A stretch of DNA of 64,000 nt from Cryptomeria japonica (Eukaryota; Streptophyta; Pinopsida; Cupressales; Cupressaceae). A program made the translations under genes and the position numbers. Where the stretch lies: positions 310,635,664 to 310,699,663 of the forward strand of contig NC_081414.1 in NCBI RefSeq assembly GCF_030272615.1, given 5' to 3'. Under the pieces are notes generated by a model, which did no database searches, had not been told where the DNA came from, and was given only the letters and a program-made list of their open reading frames with translations. Shown here in pieces: positions 22,034 to 34,699 of this stretch (within the stretch, counting starts at the first letter, position 1; each line of letters opens with the position of its first letter).

Positions 22034-23982
22034 CCATGTTCAAACACTAGGATCTCTGGATAAGTTTGTGCCTTTGTCTGGTTGGTCTTTCTATCGTATG
22101 TTGATCCTTCTGAGTATCCCTGGGTATCCCTGGGATTGATGTTTAGGACCTTGTATGTCTTGGGTGCCTTGTGCTCTATGTCTCTTGCATGTTCCTCCTA
22201 AAGATCCTGATTGGGTATGACGAGTGTATTCATTCCTTGCTTTTACCATCATGATGTTAGTGTTTGTTACATGAGTGCATGTGCTTCTGATTGCTCTTAA
22301 GATCTTTGATTTGTAGAGGGAATTATATACATCTTCCTTTCTGATGTGGTATTCTGTTAATTAGCTTACTATGTTGGATAACGAATTGCTCTAATCATGA
22401 ATGAATTGAATGTACTTCTCTCTTCTCCCTCTTTCTAAAAATTAAAACTATCTGCATCTTGTGTACTTAGGGCTCGTGTATGTCTTCTTGTTATGAGCAA
22501 ATGCTTGTGAATTCATGAAACACTTATGTGTACTTTGGATGATTAACTTAATAAATGTTTGTGTTATGAATAGCGCAATAATGTACCTGCATTCAACGAA
22601 TTTAATGGAATTTTCATTCATAGGATGTGTAAGAGAAGGACATGTTGGATGTGCATGCATTAACATATACTAGTTAACTAGTAGATTCTCTCTTCCCTTT
22701 TCTTGTGTATGTTCTCTTGCATCTAGGAAAATTTCATTATATTATGGTGCTTAAGAGATGGCATAGTAGTAAAATATATGTAGTCAACCTATTAGCCGAA
22801 GGTGTCTATGATTCATTCTCTAACGCACTCAGGACATGTGATCTTGGGTGTTGTGTAGCGGGTACTCCCTACTAAATGGCTGAAATTGGTCACCTCGTAT
22901 TGAGATTTTGTTATAACCGTGGTTTCTTTGATTTGTTTATGAACTGTGTTTTGTGTAATTGGGGACTAGCAATATCCTTTTAAAATTTCTTTTGAAAGGG
23001 ATGACCACTAAATCGTCTTTTCTATCCATTTAATTTATGACACTTGTCATGCTTTTGGTATTTTTGGTTGTCGAAATCACCGACGTTTTTCATCATTTAA
23101 TGTTGAGCTTGATAGTGTTGTCCTTGGATCATTTTCTCTTTTGTTCTTAGGGGTCATTCTGAATGTTTGAATTAGTCGACCCTAGTTATGTGTTAGTGTG
23201 ACTTCTATCATGTTCATTGGAACCTCTGAAAATGTGTTATGGGAGAAAACCGCAGAGATTGGATCTACGCATGTTGGGTAATCAAATAGTTTTATACTAA
23301 TCCTAGCAAATAAAAGTTTTTTTGCTATGTTGTAGATCATTTATAACCTTTTGGATCATAAGTTATATTAGGAAGAAGTGTGAAATGTAATAGGTAGATT
23401 GTAATAAATGCATGTGATAAACTTAATGATTTGCAGATTTATTGTATGACAAGTGTTTGTGAATGTTTACTTGGATTGTCTTTGAGATAAGTTGGCATAA
23501 GATAGTTCATGTATGTAATTATATTGCTACCTTTCTTGGAATGTGATTGTTTTGTGCTTAATGATTGGAGTTGGTGTTGATGTAATATGATATATGTACG
23601 TTAAACTCTCTCTTCTTTCATGTGTGAGCATTATGGACCTTTGATGTCAAATGATACATTAGCTATGTTTGAACTTGAGAACTTAATCGGAAAAATATGT
23701 TATGTTTGCCTCGGTAGGTAGGAATAAGTGTTAGTGTAGGAAGTTGTATTAGATGAATATATGTTATTTATATGGTGTATAAAGATGTTGAGAAAGTGTT
23801 ATAATCTTTGAAAAGTGTGTAAGTTTGATGTTTTACTTTATGATATGTCCACTTTCGTGAATCTCTGTTTTGCAAGAAAATCTATAGAAAAAGGATTTAG
23901 AATTACTTAATATAAGTATTGTGGCTTTGTGTTCTTGTTTTCCTCTCTTAGCCTTGCAAATTCCATAAGTAAGTTGAACCCT

Positions 23983-23992
23983 AGGGGGAGGA
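23983..23992 (+). other. Polypurine tract
   Basis: AGGGGGAGGA directly abuts the 3' LTR, as needed for plus-strand priming. Confidence 0.85.
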
Positions 23993-24235
23993 TGTAATGC
24001 CCCTCCCTCGATCAGACTCTGTTTAACTTAGTTTGACTTTGGTTGATTTCTTCGGTGGTTTGTGTGACTATATGATACTCTCTTATGTGATGACTTTTAA
24101 TATGTTGGTTATGAATTTTATCTTGATGGATGTATCTCTCTTTCTTATGTAATGGTATCCTTTATAAAAAAAAATTATTCACATTTTCATTGTTTTGTTG
24201 TTTAAGTCCTCTTGGCCTCATAACGGGGCGTGACA
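23993..24235 (+). repeat. 3' LTR of the non-autonomous element
   Basis: Direct repeat of 21,770-22,019, including the TG...CA ends. It is followed by the second AAATA. Confidence 0.9.
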
Positions 24236-24439
24236 AAATAATGTTCATAAATTTCATTATCACCTTATAAAATAAAATTTATATGTTAATATGTGATTAT
24301 AGTTAATTGATATACATAATAAATATATATATATAAGAATTATTAAAATAATGAATGGTAGCTTTCAATGTGAACAATAATCTTAGCATTAGTATATTTC
24401 ATAATTGAAACTTCTTACATGAGTTAGGGCAAAACAACC

Positions 24440-25172
24440 AAGAAGAAAAAGGAGCTTAGTGTAATGACCCAAGGAATATAATTAGTAATTCCATGCAAAA
24501 AGGTGAGGGGAATGAAAACACCCCATATCAAGAACCATGGTAAGTGAAAGAAAAAAGGCAAGAACTTCAAGGCAATTATCAATGGAATAATCAAAATGAG
24601 TTTAGAACTTAAATAAACCTCTCAATTTCTCAAGCTCAAAAAAAAAGGTGCAATCATTGGTTTAACAATGATAATCAAAACCAAACCCCAAGTTAAGACA
24701 AGTGAAGCAATATTGGATCCCTAAAGGTTCATTGGCAACTACAAGAATAAAAACGGCTTTCCTAGGTTTCAATCCCCTTATGAAGTGTAAATCCTTTTCC
24801 ATATAGAGTATAAATATAATCAACGCAATGACTTGCCTAAGAACATGTACCTTCTTCATCATATCGGTTAGGGTCTAGCCTACTAAGTCCATAAATAATC
24901 GATGTCAAAAGTAGTGGGGGGATTATATTAAGATAAATCTATGTCTAGGGGTTTCTTTCTAATTGAATGCTCCTTTAGAGATTAGAATAAAAAATTGGTA
25001 AAGGAATCATATTAATCTAATTAAGCATGAAGTGTCAAATACACCAATGTGGGTTAGACTGTAAAATCTCCCCTTGGAATACTAGGATATCGGAACCCTA
25101 AAATTGATAGGAGAGTATACAGAAAAATTTACAAAGGTTGATGATTAAATGGAGGAAGGGGATTTCAAAGTG

Positions 25173-25227
<55 letters not shown>

Positions 25228-25889
25228 GTCCATCAATCTAACAACCCCCCTTAGAAGAACTAGAGATAAGATCAAAATTGAGAATCTAGCGAAAAAAGTT
25301 GAGATTGAAAAAAGTGTCAAATATCATCACTACCTTCTAGATGCTCAACTAATAAAGAATAGCGAAAGGAGGGTGATGTAAATAATTTTAGAGTCAAACC
25401 TTGGTAAGGAAATGCTCCTAGATCAAGAAAAAGATCCTAAAAAGGCTTATCCTCTTGAGAATAAGGTCCCCAAGCCCTCTAAAGCATCAAAAGATACAAA
25501 GAAGGATTTTCATGTCATGAAAGATGAGGCAATTCACCTTGAAGAAGAATCCTTAGATGTCATTTAGGAAGAACTATCAAAAAAGGATAAGAATTGAATA
25601 TTTTTAAAGGTAAAGATCCAATTACCAAAGAAGACAAAACTATTGATTCCAATAATATAGTTGTGGATGATAACACTAATATTGATTTTGGAAGTGAATC
25701 CTCCAATGACATGAAGTGGATGTGTTGGAAGAGAGACTAATTAGTCAAACAAAGTAAAAAATGAAGCACTCAAGGATACAAGAAAAAAAAATTGTAAGGG
25801 GAATAAATTCTAACAAAGTGAAGTTGTAATTGGCAAGAAGAGAAAGAGTTCTAATGAAGTTGAGATATGGGAAGGGAAATATCCTCCTC
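24440..25889 (+). pseudogene. Probable LINE ORF1 remnant
   Basis: Upstream of a LINE endonuclease start, broken plus-strand frames give Lys-rich protein-like segments such as TSEAILDP and RFIGNYKNKNGFPRFQSPYE, and further on Asp/Glu-rich segments. Position and composition suit the nucleic-acid-binding ORF1 of an L1-type LINE. Many stops interrupt it, no zinc knuckle was confirmed, and the left limit is arbitrary. Confidence 0.35.
25176..25223. repeat. (GA)n microsatellite
   Basis: About 23 uninterrupted GA dinucleotides. Confidence 0.95.
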
Positions 25890-27850
25890 GAGGAGCTATG
25901 AGGCTCATAACTTGGAATGTTATCCCATCAACACCCCTAACAAGTAACACATAATCAAGCATAAAATGGAATTGAGAAAAGTAGATTTAATGTTAATTCA
26001 AGAATTAAAATTATCTTAAGAGGAGTAAAAAAATAATGGAAAAGTGGAAACAATGACACGATCAATTTGTCTCTACCTAAGTATCTTTAAAGGTGACGTA
26101 GGAGTAATTTAGAATGTAAATAAATAACAAGAGGAGGAATTACATATGATCTACCATTGGTAGATAAGTAGAATCAAATTTATTTAATTGAATTATAATT
26201 TTAATATGTTCAATGTGTATGGCCAATAGGAAATGCACAAAAATAGTAGTTTGGGATCAAATTTCTACTTGTCTAGAGTCAGACGTACAACAACAAAATG
26301 ATAATTATGGGTGGCAACTTTAATACTACCCCAGATTCATCAAAGAAATAGAGACAAAATGAGAGTATCCCAAGCTCAAGTAAAATTGAAAATAATTCTA
26401 CAAATAAATATCTAGATTCTTTGGGCCTACATAGAATTTTGGCAATAGCAAATCTCCCAAGTGGCTATGTTATTCGGAGTTTTATGATGTCCAGTAGAGA
26501 TTTGATAACTAAGCACATTTCTTAGGAGATTCAAAATAGATAGAGCCTTGTTCTATAATGATTTATGGATCTACACTCCCATCCTATCAGACTTCTCAAA
26601 ACATTTAGAGGCTAAGGAGATTTTGGTCAACAATTGGGGGCCACCTGTGAGAGATTATCTTGTACAAAATTGAGAGTATTAAGGAATGGAGGTGGAACTA
26701 TTTACAAGGTTTCAATATCTCAAAGGTCTAGACGAAAAAATAGAAGGGATTTTGGCCTCTAGGAAAGTATTTATCAAATACAAAGACACCATTAAATGAA
26801 CCAACTCCAAATCTAAAAATTATAATTTTAAAATTGGTTATTCAATTGAGGATGCAAATATCAAGAAAGAAGGATGCCCCATTCACATGTGTTGGCCTAA
26901 TTTATGTGAGCCTAGAAGGCTAGGGCATTTGCCTATGCAATATTACAAGATATAATCCTAACTAGAAATAGATTAAGAAAGTTGTAATTAATGGACCCAT
27001 GAGATGTGTCTTGTGCAAGGAGGTTGAGGAGACAACAAATCACCTTCTGCTTGGATATAGATTTTGATAGATATTCTAGAAAATGGTTTTGAGTAAATTG
27101 AATTCATATGGCCCCCTTCCCTAGGACATTAGATCCCCCTTCTTGGCCAATAGAATATAGGAAATTTAAGTTTTCAAGCATTTGGAATAATTCCCCTTCG
27201 ATTATAATGTGGGAACTATAGAAAGAAAGGGATAAAAGGGTCTTTCAAGGGAAGGATTTAAAGGAAGAATAACAATGCAGGTAGAAATTATCCTCTCAAG
27301 AAGAGTACCTTTACTAAATGGGATCGTGATATTAGGAAATAATCGAGTGGATTAGTTATCCCTCCATGCATGGGGAGGCCAAGGTTACCCCTACCCAAGA
27401 TCACAAGATAGAAATGAGGTGGACCTCTTTGAAGTAAGGATGGCACAAGATAAATTTTCATGGCTCGGCAAGGGGCAATTTGGGTCCTTCATGGGTTGGT
27501 TGTATTATAAGGCACTCTAAAGGGATAGTGGTTGGGATGGTGGAAAATAATTGATATTTGGTGCAAACAACAAAGTGGAATTCTAAGAAACTATGAAAAA
27601 TTAAAAAATTAAGAAATATCACATCAAAGGAGATTCACTTATAACCACAAATGTTCTTCAAATTAGTATACACAAAACAAAAAACTAAATAATGTATTGA
27701 ATCATCATAGGGAGGCTTTGGACATCATTCAAGACCTCAAGGTGGGACACATTTATTTCAATGCTAATAGTGTGGCTAACAAGTTGGCTAACATGGTGAT
27801 AAAAAATGAAAAAGGATCTATTTATTGCCAACTCAATTAACGTGCGGTAC
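25890..27850 (+). pseudogene. L1-type LINE, copy A, RT domain missing
   Basis: The order of domains is that of a plant L1 LINE ORF2. The endonuclease start (MRLITWNV) is at 25,890, and a GGNFNTTPDSS block, the place of the GGDFN metal-binding motif, is near 26,310. A post-RT segment (LFYNDLWI...KEILVNNWG) lies near 26,550. The RT zinc-binding domain (SCARRL/CVLCKEVEETTNHLLL) is near 27,005-27,065, and the RNase H start (GWHKINFHGSARGNLGPSW) near 27,440. The whole RT, with its FADD motif, is absent between about 26,510 and 26,540, so this is an internal deletion. Many stops and shifts confirm that it is dead. No target duplication was identified. Confidence 0.75.
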
Positions 27851-29039
27851 GTTATAATTTTTAATATATTTCCCTTGCTCTGGTACTCGATTTAAAAGAT
27901 CATAATTATTTCATAGTAGGATTATGTTGGCTCAAGAGTCATTAGACAAGGGATGACCTCACTCATGTTTGATAGTTAGGGAAATAACAACCCACACTCC
28001 TAGTTGTTGAATAAGAGGAAGAAAGTCATAAAATAAAATGGGGGTTTTGGCCATATTTCATTGTAGTCAACATGGATAAGACAGTCTTCCTTAAACAAAA
28101 AACAACACCAAAGTAATTTCAAGGGGAAGTGTCAAAGCTTAGACTAAAAAGGTGTTTAGGACTAACTCAATGGTGGTATTACAAATTGTGAAGTTGGAGC
28201 TAGGTGATACTTTTCTCTGCACATCACATTAATATCAAATAAATATTGAATTCTCCTCCATGCTTTTAGTGGTCCTCCTAGATGTAGAGGGATAAAAAAG
28301 GGTCATTTGCATAGTGGTTGAAATGCTCTTTAAAGCCTAGCAGTGTGGTGGATTGAAGAAATATGTGGATGATGTAGTGTTTAGGCTAGGGTTCCACCTT
28401 AACTATTGAAATTGGCCACAAACCAACCCGCATTTCTCTAGCCCATGGACACTATTTATAATTACAGAACTGGGAGATGATGGGAGGGTATTGAATTCTT
28501 GAAATTTCTTGCTAGTGTCTCCTCAACATTTGAGGTGGATTGGTCTTTTTTTTTTATGTCCAAGGTGCAAAGTTCAAAGATGGTGGTGTGGAGGAAGGTG
28601 GGGAAACTATTTAATCCCAAAAATAGTTAAGAATATAATATGATAGCCATATCTTTTTATACAATTAATAGCCCGATATTATTGTTATGAGCTCCTAAAA
28701 ATGTAATGGCCCTCTTGTGGAGCAACCAAGTTGTTGTAATTTTGATTTTTGAAATCAATATACAATGGTATGGCTCCCTAAATCTACTTTCATTGATAAA
28801 TTTTTTTATTTTTATTTTTAAAAAAAAAGCAATTTGTGAAAAAATGGAAAAAATATATATATAAATGAAACGACATGTTTCTCAACTAAAAATTAAAATC
28901 TACACATTCACTACATAATATGTAGTGAACAACTCCTACATAAATATAATAGTTGAAATTAATATTTTGTTGTGTTTTTAAATAGATATATACTAGTTTC
29001 CTTCTTTTTGGAGAGATTTTTCATTGGAATGAGTTTTCA
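27851..29039. other. No gene recognised
   Basis: It probably contains the 3' untranslated part of LINE A and AT-rich spacer. No domain, LTR or terminal repeat was seen. Confidence 0.4.
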
Positions 29040-30130
29040 TAATCAAGATTTGCATCAACAAAAAAAGTCAATTGTTTTAGTAGAGATATATGTAAGCTAA
29101 TTTATTGCACTTTTTTAAATCTCACGCATTAATTTAGGTCAAGAGGTTTTAAATGTCATCATCATAACATTTAAGTTTGTAAAAGTGAAATGTGTTTATC
29201 TTGTACTTTTTCTTTTTATTTTACACCTTTTTGTATGGGTATTTCAAGTGCATGGATATAGCGCATGACTTTGACTAATTTGGGACTCCCATGAACTCTA
29301 GATCAAAATTTCCACTCTAAAAAACCATCTTTCTTATACTTGAAACAAAATTTTATCTACTTAGTCCAACATCAGAGATGTGGCCTTGACATATTTTATG
29401 GCCACAGATACAGCCTTAAACCATGCTCTCAATATATATATATATATATATATAAAGGATCAAGCTAGCTTAATACCAACTAGCCATTATTTATTAACTT
29501 GGGCACCTTGAAATGTTCAAATTGTGCAACTAGGACATGTATAAAAGGACACCACCCATAGGCCATTTAGATCATCTATAATCATCAATCATTATTCATC
29601 ACTACTCTTTCATTAGTACCAAAAATTAATTATATTTTTTTTATAACTCTATTTTGCATCAACCATTCTAATTGCATCAACTTTTCTATTAGCAAATACC
29701 AAAATCTTTGTTCTTGAATTAGGTCTCTTTGTTACCCATTCCACTTAGTTCAAGTATCAAGCTCCCATTGTTATAAGTGTGTCATCCTAACTATTTAAGT
29801 AATCATTAGATACATTGTTTGTTGTATTTTATAATTTTTTAATATAAATTACTGAATCAATCAACAAGATTTGATTACTTGGTGCAAGTCATAAGTTAGT
29901 ACATTTCCACATCCTATCTTAGCAAGCTCCAACTATGCATTTAAGAGCCACCAAATTTTTATTGTGTAAGTGTAGGTACTAAAATTTTCAAGACTCCAAA
30001 TTTAATGTCACACCTTTTGGCTTAAAATTGTAAATATAGGATCAAGGTTGTAGATGTGAATTGATTTTGGTTCACAAATGGTTCCATATTTGTTATCATA
30101 ATCCAATTTCATATTGTAGGTATTATTCAT
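29040..30130 (+). repeat. Old direct repeat, left copy
   Basis: About 1.1 kb matches 32,045-32,912 plus 34,212-34,390. Shared segments include CATCATCATAACATTTAAGT, GACATGTATAAAAGGACA and GTAGGTACTAAA. GTATAAAAGG near 29,540 would be a TATA box, so the pair is probably the LTRs of a very old element. Divergence is high, and the ends were not resolved. Confidence 0.5.
29432..29455. repeat. (TA)n microsatellite
   Basis: Twelve uninterrupted TA units inside the left copy of the old repeat. Confidence 0.9.
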
Positions 30131-32044
30131 TTGTCACTGTCAAATCAACTTCATGTTTTAGACATCAAAATATGGTTTTATTTTAGTCAACTATAAATTT
30201 GTGTTTCAAATCTATTTAGGTACATGTGTTTTTCATTTCTACTCTTATATCTAAGTTGGTTGTTGTATTGATTACTCAATTGATTTATTAAATTATATCA
30301 TTTTAAAAAGACCCTTTTATCTATTTTCAAAATCATATACTTCACATCATTTTTATTATATATGAAATTTTTTTTTATTATTATAATATTGAGAAAAATT
30401 ACATTTATATACATAAACCTTAAATCAATATAATCATTCATAAATGTATAATTACTTCAAAATAAGCAAAGGATTTTATAATCTTTGTAATGTGGTGGAA
30501 ATGGGGTTCACTAGTCTAAACTTGTGCAAACTAGGAACCAAACCTAATCCCATAAATTAAACTGGAGAGCAACCAATAGGCCCAACTTCAAACCCTTGAG
30601 AAAGTTGGGCACTTGTGGTTTGATTGTTCTCCTTTTTTATTTGATTGATTGGATATTATTAGAAATTAAAAATGAACTAGGTCATATGATGCAGAAGTGT
30701 CATTAATCACCATAAACAGACAAATGCAGATTTAAAAATGAAGTAAGAGGTATGGAACTGGAAGGAGGATATAGAGAGGAATCTAGGTCTAAATTTTGAG
30801 CTAAAACTAGGTCGACACTGTAACTAGGTGCCCTAGTCTAGACAACTCTTTAGGTGTAGAATAGGAATCCAACTAAACTTAAGAGCTTCTAAACAATCTT
30901 CTAATCATTTTGTAGGTCAAAACACAAAGACTTTGGCACTAGGCACCTTAGTACTTGGCCTTTCTGATGTTTAATTTATTATGTCCCTATTTTCACTACC
31001 CTCGTGTACCTTCAAAATGAGTCTTAAACTTGTTTTTGGGCCTACAACTGCACACAAGAAGTGGAAAATGATGTTGGGTTGTATAGGGGCATGCCTGAGT
31101 CAAACCTTGGATCGGAGTTAACCCTACAACAATGATGATTAATAAACAAATAGATATCTAAAGTAATATACTAAACTGAAACAATTTAACTTTGAGCTTA
31201 ATGATATTGATGATGATGTAACGCTCTTAACATAAGTCCTTCATATGTTGATGCAATAACATGAAATATCATCACAAAATCCATCATGAAAACATAATTA
31301 AAGATGCTTTGTTGTATCTTGTTGCTCCCTAAACTTAGATATGCTCTTGAAGAATAATAATTGATCTTGAAATGAATCTTGTCGATGATGAAATTAATTA
31401 GGGATGATGTCATATACAGGGTTCTTAAGGTAAATTTTCTTTTTAGTTGACTTACAACGACCATATCCCAATGTTGAGTATAGATTTGGAAATTTCAAGG
31501 CTGACATATTACTCCCCCAAAATTTCAGCCAAAAAGAATCAAACATTTTAGACTTGTCTGAACTGTCACAACAAAATAGGCCCAAATTTTAAGGGAAGCA
31601 GGATAATAGGGCCCTGACATTGGATCACTAATTTATATTAGGATTGATGGCATTCAAGTGAGGGAAAAAGTGCATTGGAATTTTAAATGAGATAGGACCC
31701 ATGTAGACTTAAAATTATATAGAAGAAAGGGCATACTTAAAGTAAGAGCCCAAATAAGAATGTGTTGAAGTTTTAAAGTAAGATAGGGCTCATATTCTTG
31801 AATTGAGGATTAATTCAAGGAAATAAATGGTCGTAAAATGCTTAGAGGAATGAGAAAACTAAAATGGGTGCTAGAAGAGTGTGAAATTGGACTCATAATT
31901 AAAGGATTATAATTTACGACATTATAATTTTACAGCAATTAGACCCAAAGATATTAAATTTGATCATTGCATATCATACTTGCTTTCCTAGGTCAATTTT
32001 GCACCATTATGGATTGGTCCCCAACTTAATATTTTTTATGATGA
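30131..32044. other. Interior between old repeats, no gene recognised
   Basis: The sequence contains only short frames (minus 31,198-31,464 and 31,394-31,585) without known motifs. If the flanking repeats are LTRs, this is a decayed internal region. Confidence 0.4.
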
Positions 32045-32912
32045 AGGTTGACATTGAAAAAAATTATGAGTTTTGTAGTAAAGAGATAAGCTATCTAACT
32101 TATCACATTTCAATGAATCCTATAGATTAAGTTAGTTTAAGAGAATTAAAACATCATCATAATATTTAAGTTTATAAAGGTGAACAATGTATCCTTACAT
32201 GTTTCCCCTTTTTTTCTTTAAGGATCTCCCAAGTATGTTTCTCCAACATATGACTTTAACTACTTTGGAACCCCTATGGACCCAAAATGAGACTTCCACT
32301 AAAAAAAAATCATCTTGTACTTCTACTCAAAATAACATTTTCTTTACCAAGTTCAAAACCATGAGTGTGGCCTTGACCCAATTTAGGGTCACAAGTGTAG
32401 CCCAAACCTAATTTTCAAATTTCTAAATTAATTATGGACCAATTTGATTTAGCTCCAACTGGCCATTATTTTTTTAATCCCACCCAAAAATGTTCAAATC
32501 ATGCACAAGGACATGTATAAAAGGACATCATCCCTAGGTCATTTGTATCGTTTATTGTCATTGATCATTATCCACCACTACTCTTTTACTAATGCTCAAA
32601 ATTACATGTATCTTCATCATGCTCCTAGTTTATATCAATCATTCTAACTACAACTACTTTAATACCGAAATCATAGTTATTGCACTAGGCCACATATTTC
32701 AAGTTTCAAGCTCTCATTATCATAATGGCATCATCGTTGGCTAATTAAGCATTTGTTTCATATGCTATTTGGTATTTTTTTCTATTTTTTAATCTAAATC
32801 GTTATCTATCAATGAGACTCCACTAAGGCATAAGGAAAAATTATATTTCGATACCCTATCTAACCAAGATTCAATTATGCATTTCGACACTAATAAATAT
32901 TTTATTTATAAA

Positions 32913-32917
32913 CCTAG
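32913..32917. repeat. Solo LTR target duplication, left copy
   Basis: CCTAG, identical to 34,207-34,211. Confidence 0.85.
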
Positions 32918-34206
32918 TGATGCACATGAAAGGGGAACAAGCCAAAAACAAAGTTCAAGTGATCGATATGTTAGTTTCAACCAAAAAACCAAACAAATGA
33001 ACTCCAAAACCTTCACATACTTATCAAAAGAGATTAACAAGCACACAAATGAAAGCAAAACAAATGAAAAGAAGGAAGAAGAGACTCCATAAGATGCTTT
33101 CTCTTGTTGTCTCTCCCTTATTTTTCTCCTCTCCAAGATCCAAAAGCTTGTTTGAGTGTAGCCCTCAACTTTTAGCATGAATCAATGGATGCCAAATGAA
33201 GGATTGAATATGGTTGAGAATGAAATCCTATTGCTATGCAAATGCACAAACTAGAATTGCTATGCTATGAAAAAGCTAAGTGTGAATGCTTATGTAACTA
33301 TAGTAACAATGCTCAAAATGATTCCTTTTTGTTTGAGGAATGAGACACCTTTTATAGGCAAAATGAGTAATTGGATGGTCAAGATTGATCTATCTTGGCA
33401 AGGGCTAGGATTTCATGAGAGGGGCATGATCCTCAATCCATGTTTGCAACTTCCACCAATGCAATGGTGACAAGTGGCATCATGAGATGGCTTGGGAGGA
33501 GAGGGAAGAAGCATTAAATGCTTGAGAGGACATGAGGGTAACCTCATGTGCTTGAGTTATTGGATAAAGCTATTATCCAATGGTAAAATTATTATCTAAT
33601 GGGTAAAATTGTGTGCAAGGTTTACCCATGGTTAGGCTTTAACCAAAGGGACAAAACCCATGTGGGTTAACTTGTTGGAGAAGGGAAGCATTTAAGACTT
33701 TGTAAGAGTCTTAAATGGGTGAGATGATAGGTTGGGGGTTAATTTGGGTTTAGGATGGTGCAAATGATTAGAAGAGGGTTTAGGCTAATTTAGAAGGGCT
33801 TATAAACATCTAGAAGAAGGCTAGGCATGCGACTTGCATATTCTAGAAAGTGCAAGTGGGATGAATTTATGACTTTTAAATAAATAATTATTTATTTAAA
33901 ATAGTTGGTGCAACTTGCATTTGTAGGAGAATGCAAGTGGATGGGGGATTTTAAATAAATATTTATTTACTTAAATAGGGATTTTGGTTAGGCATTTTAA
34001 ATAATTGTTTAATTTATTTAAATGTGAGGAAAGGGGAATTAAATAAGTATTTTTTTTAATATTTGGACTATAGTTAGTATTTTAAATTAGATTACAAGAA
34101 TAGGTTGAAATTAATTAATTAAATGTAAATTTAATTAATAGAAGAACATTAGTGCATTAAATAAATATTAACTATTTATTTAATTAGTGGACAGATTGTG
34201 TCTACA
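32918..34206 (-). mobile_element. Solo LTR related to the Tat element
   Basis: The 1,289-bp sequence runs from TGATGCACATG to GTGTCTACA between perfect CCTAG duplications. Its middle aligns with the Tat LTRs at 43,492 and 60,900: CCACCAATGCAATGGTGACAAG against CACCAATGAAATGGTGACAAG, and AGCATTAAATGCTTGAGAGGAC against GGCATTAAAGGCCTGAGAAGAC. Read on the minus strand both begin TGTAGAC. CTATAAAAGG on the minus strand (33,350-33,358) is the likely TATA box, matching the TATAAATA of the Tat LTR. It belongs to the same superfamily branch but to a different family. Confidence 0.85.
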
Positions 34207-34211
34207 CCTAG
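34207..34211. repeat. Solo LTR target duplication, right copy
   Basis: CCTAG, identical to 32,913-32,917. Confidence 0.85.
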
Positions 34212-34699
34212 AAACAAATATTTATTGTAGGTACTAAAGTCCTTAAGACTCTAGGTTTGAGGTCATAAGAACCATGAGGACACACCTTTTGGCTCAAAAG
34301 TGCAAATATAAATACGAGAATACGCATATGCCTCTAATTTCACATATAACTTTATGTTTATATCACAATATATCTATTCATAATCTAATTTTAAATAAAT
34401 AAAGATTTAAATAAAAGGTAATGGCGTGTAAATGAAAGTTGCAGGGATTTGATCATCTAGGGACACCAAGAAGGCATCTAGTGGCGGAATGGTGGTTTTA
34501 GAAATAAAAGAAAGTTGATTAAAGTAATGTGCAAATCGAATCATGGTTTATGATAGGGGGATGAGAGGAATGGTCAGAGAAGAATCTTACTTCCTAGCAA
34601 TCAAATAGGGAAAGAGGCAAATAACCCTATGGGGAGCTCTTGGAGCAGCGCTTTCCATAGAGTCAAGGTACATAAAAATTACTCAAGAGTCAAGAAGAT

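Larger units (their letters stand above)
21770..24235 (+). mobile_element. Complete non-autonomous LTR element
   Basis: The 2,466-bp element has LTRs of 250 and 243 bp, a perfect 5-bp duplication (AAATA), a primer-binding site matching the 3' end of initiator tRNA-Met, and a polypurine tract. The 1.97-kb interior shows no coding capacity; the longest frame is about 72 codons. It is therefore a short LARD or long TRIM mobilised in trans by an unknown autonomous partner. The LTRs differ at roughly 15-20 positions by eye (about 7 percent), so the insertion is older than the Tat insertion. Confidence 0.9.
32045..34390 (+). repeat. Old direct repeat, right copy, split by a solo LTR
   Basis: It matches the left copy (29,040-30,130) up to 32,912 and again from 34,212, where TTATTGTAGGTACTAAAG resumes the alignment. 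The gap is exactly the solo LTR with its CCTAG duplication, so that LTR inserted after the old repeat pair had formed. Confidence 0.55.
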
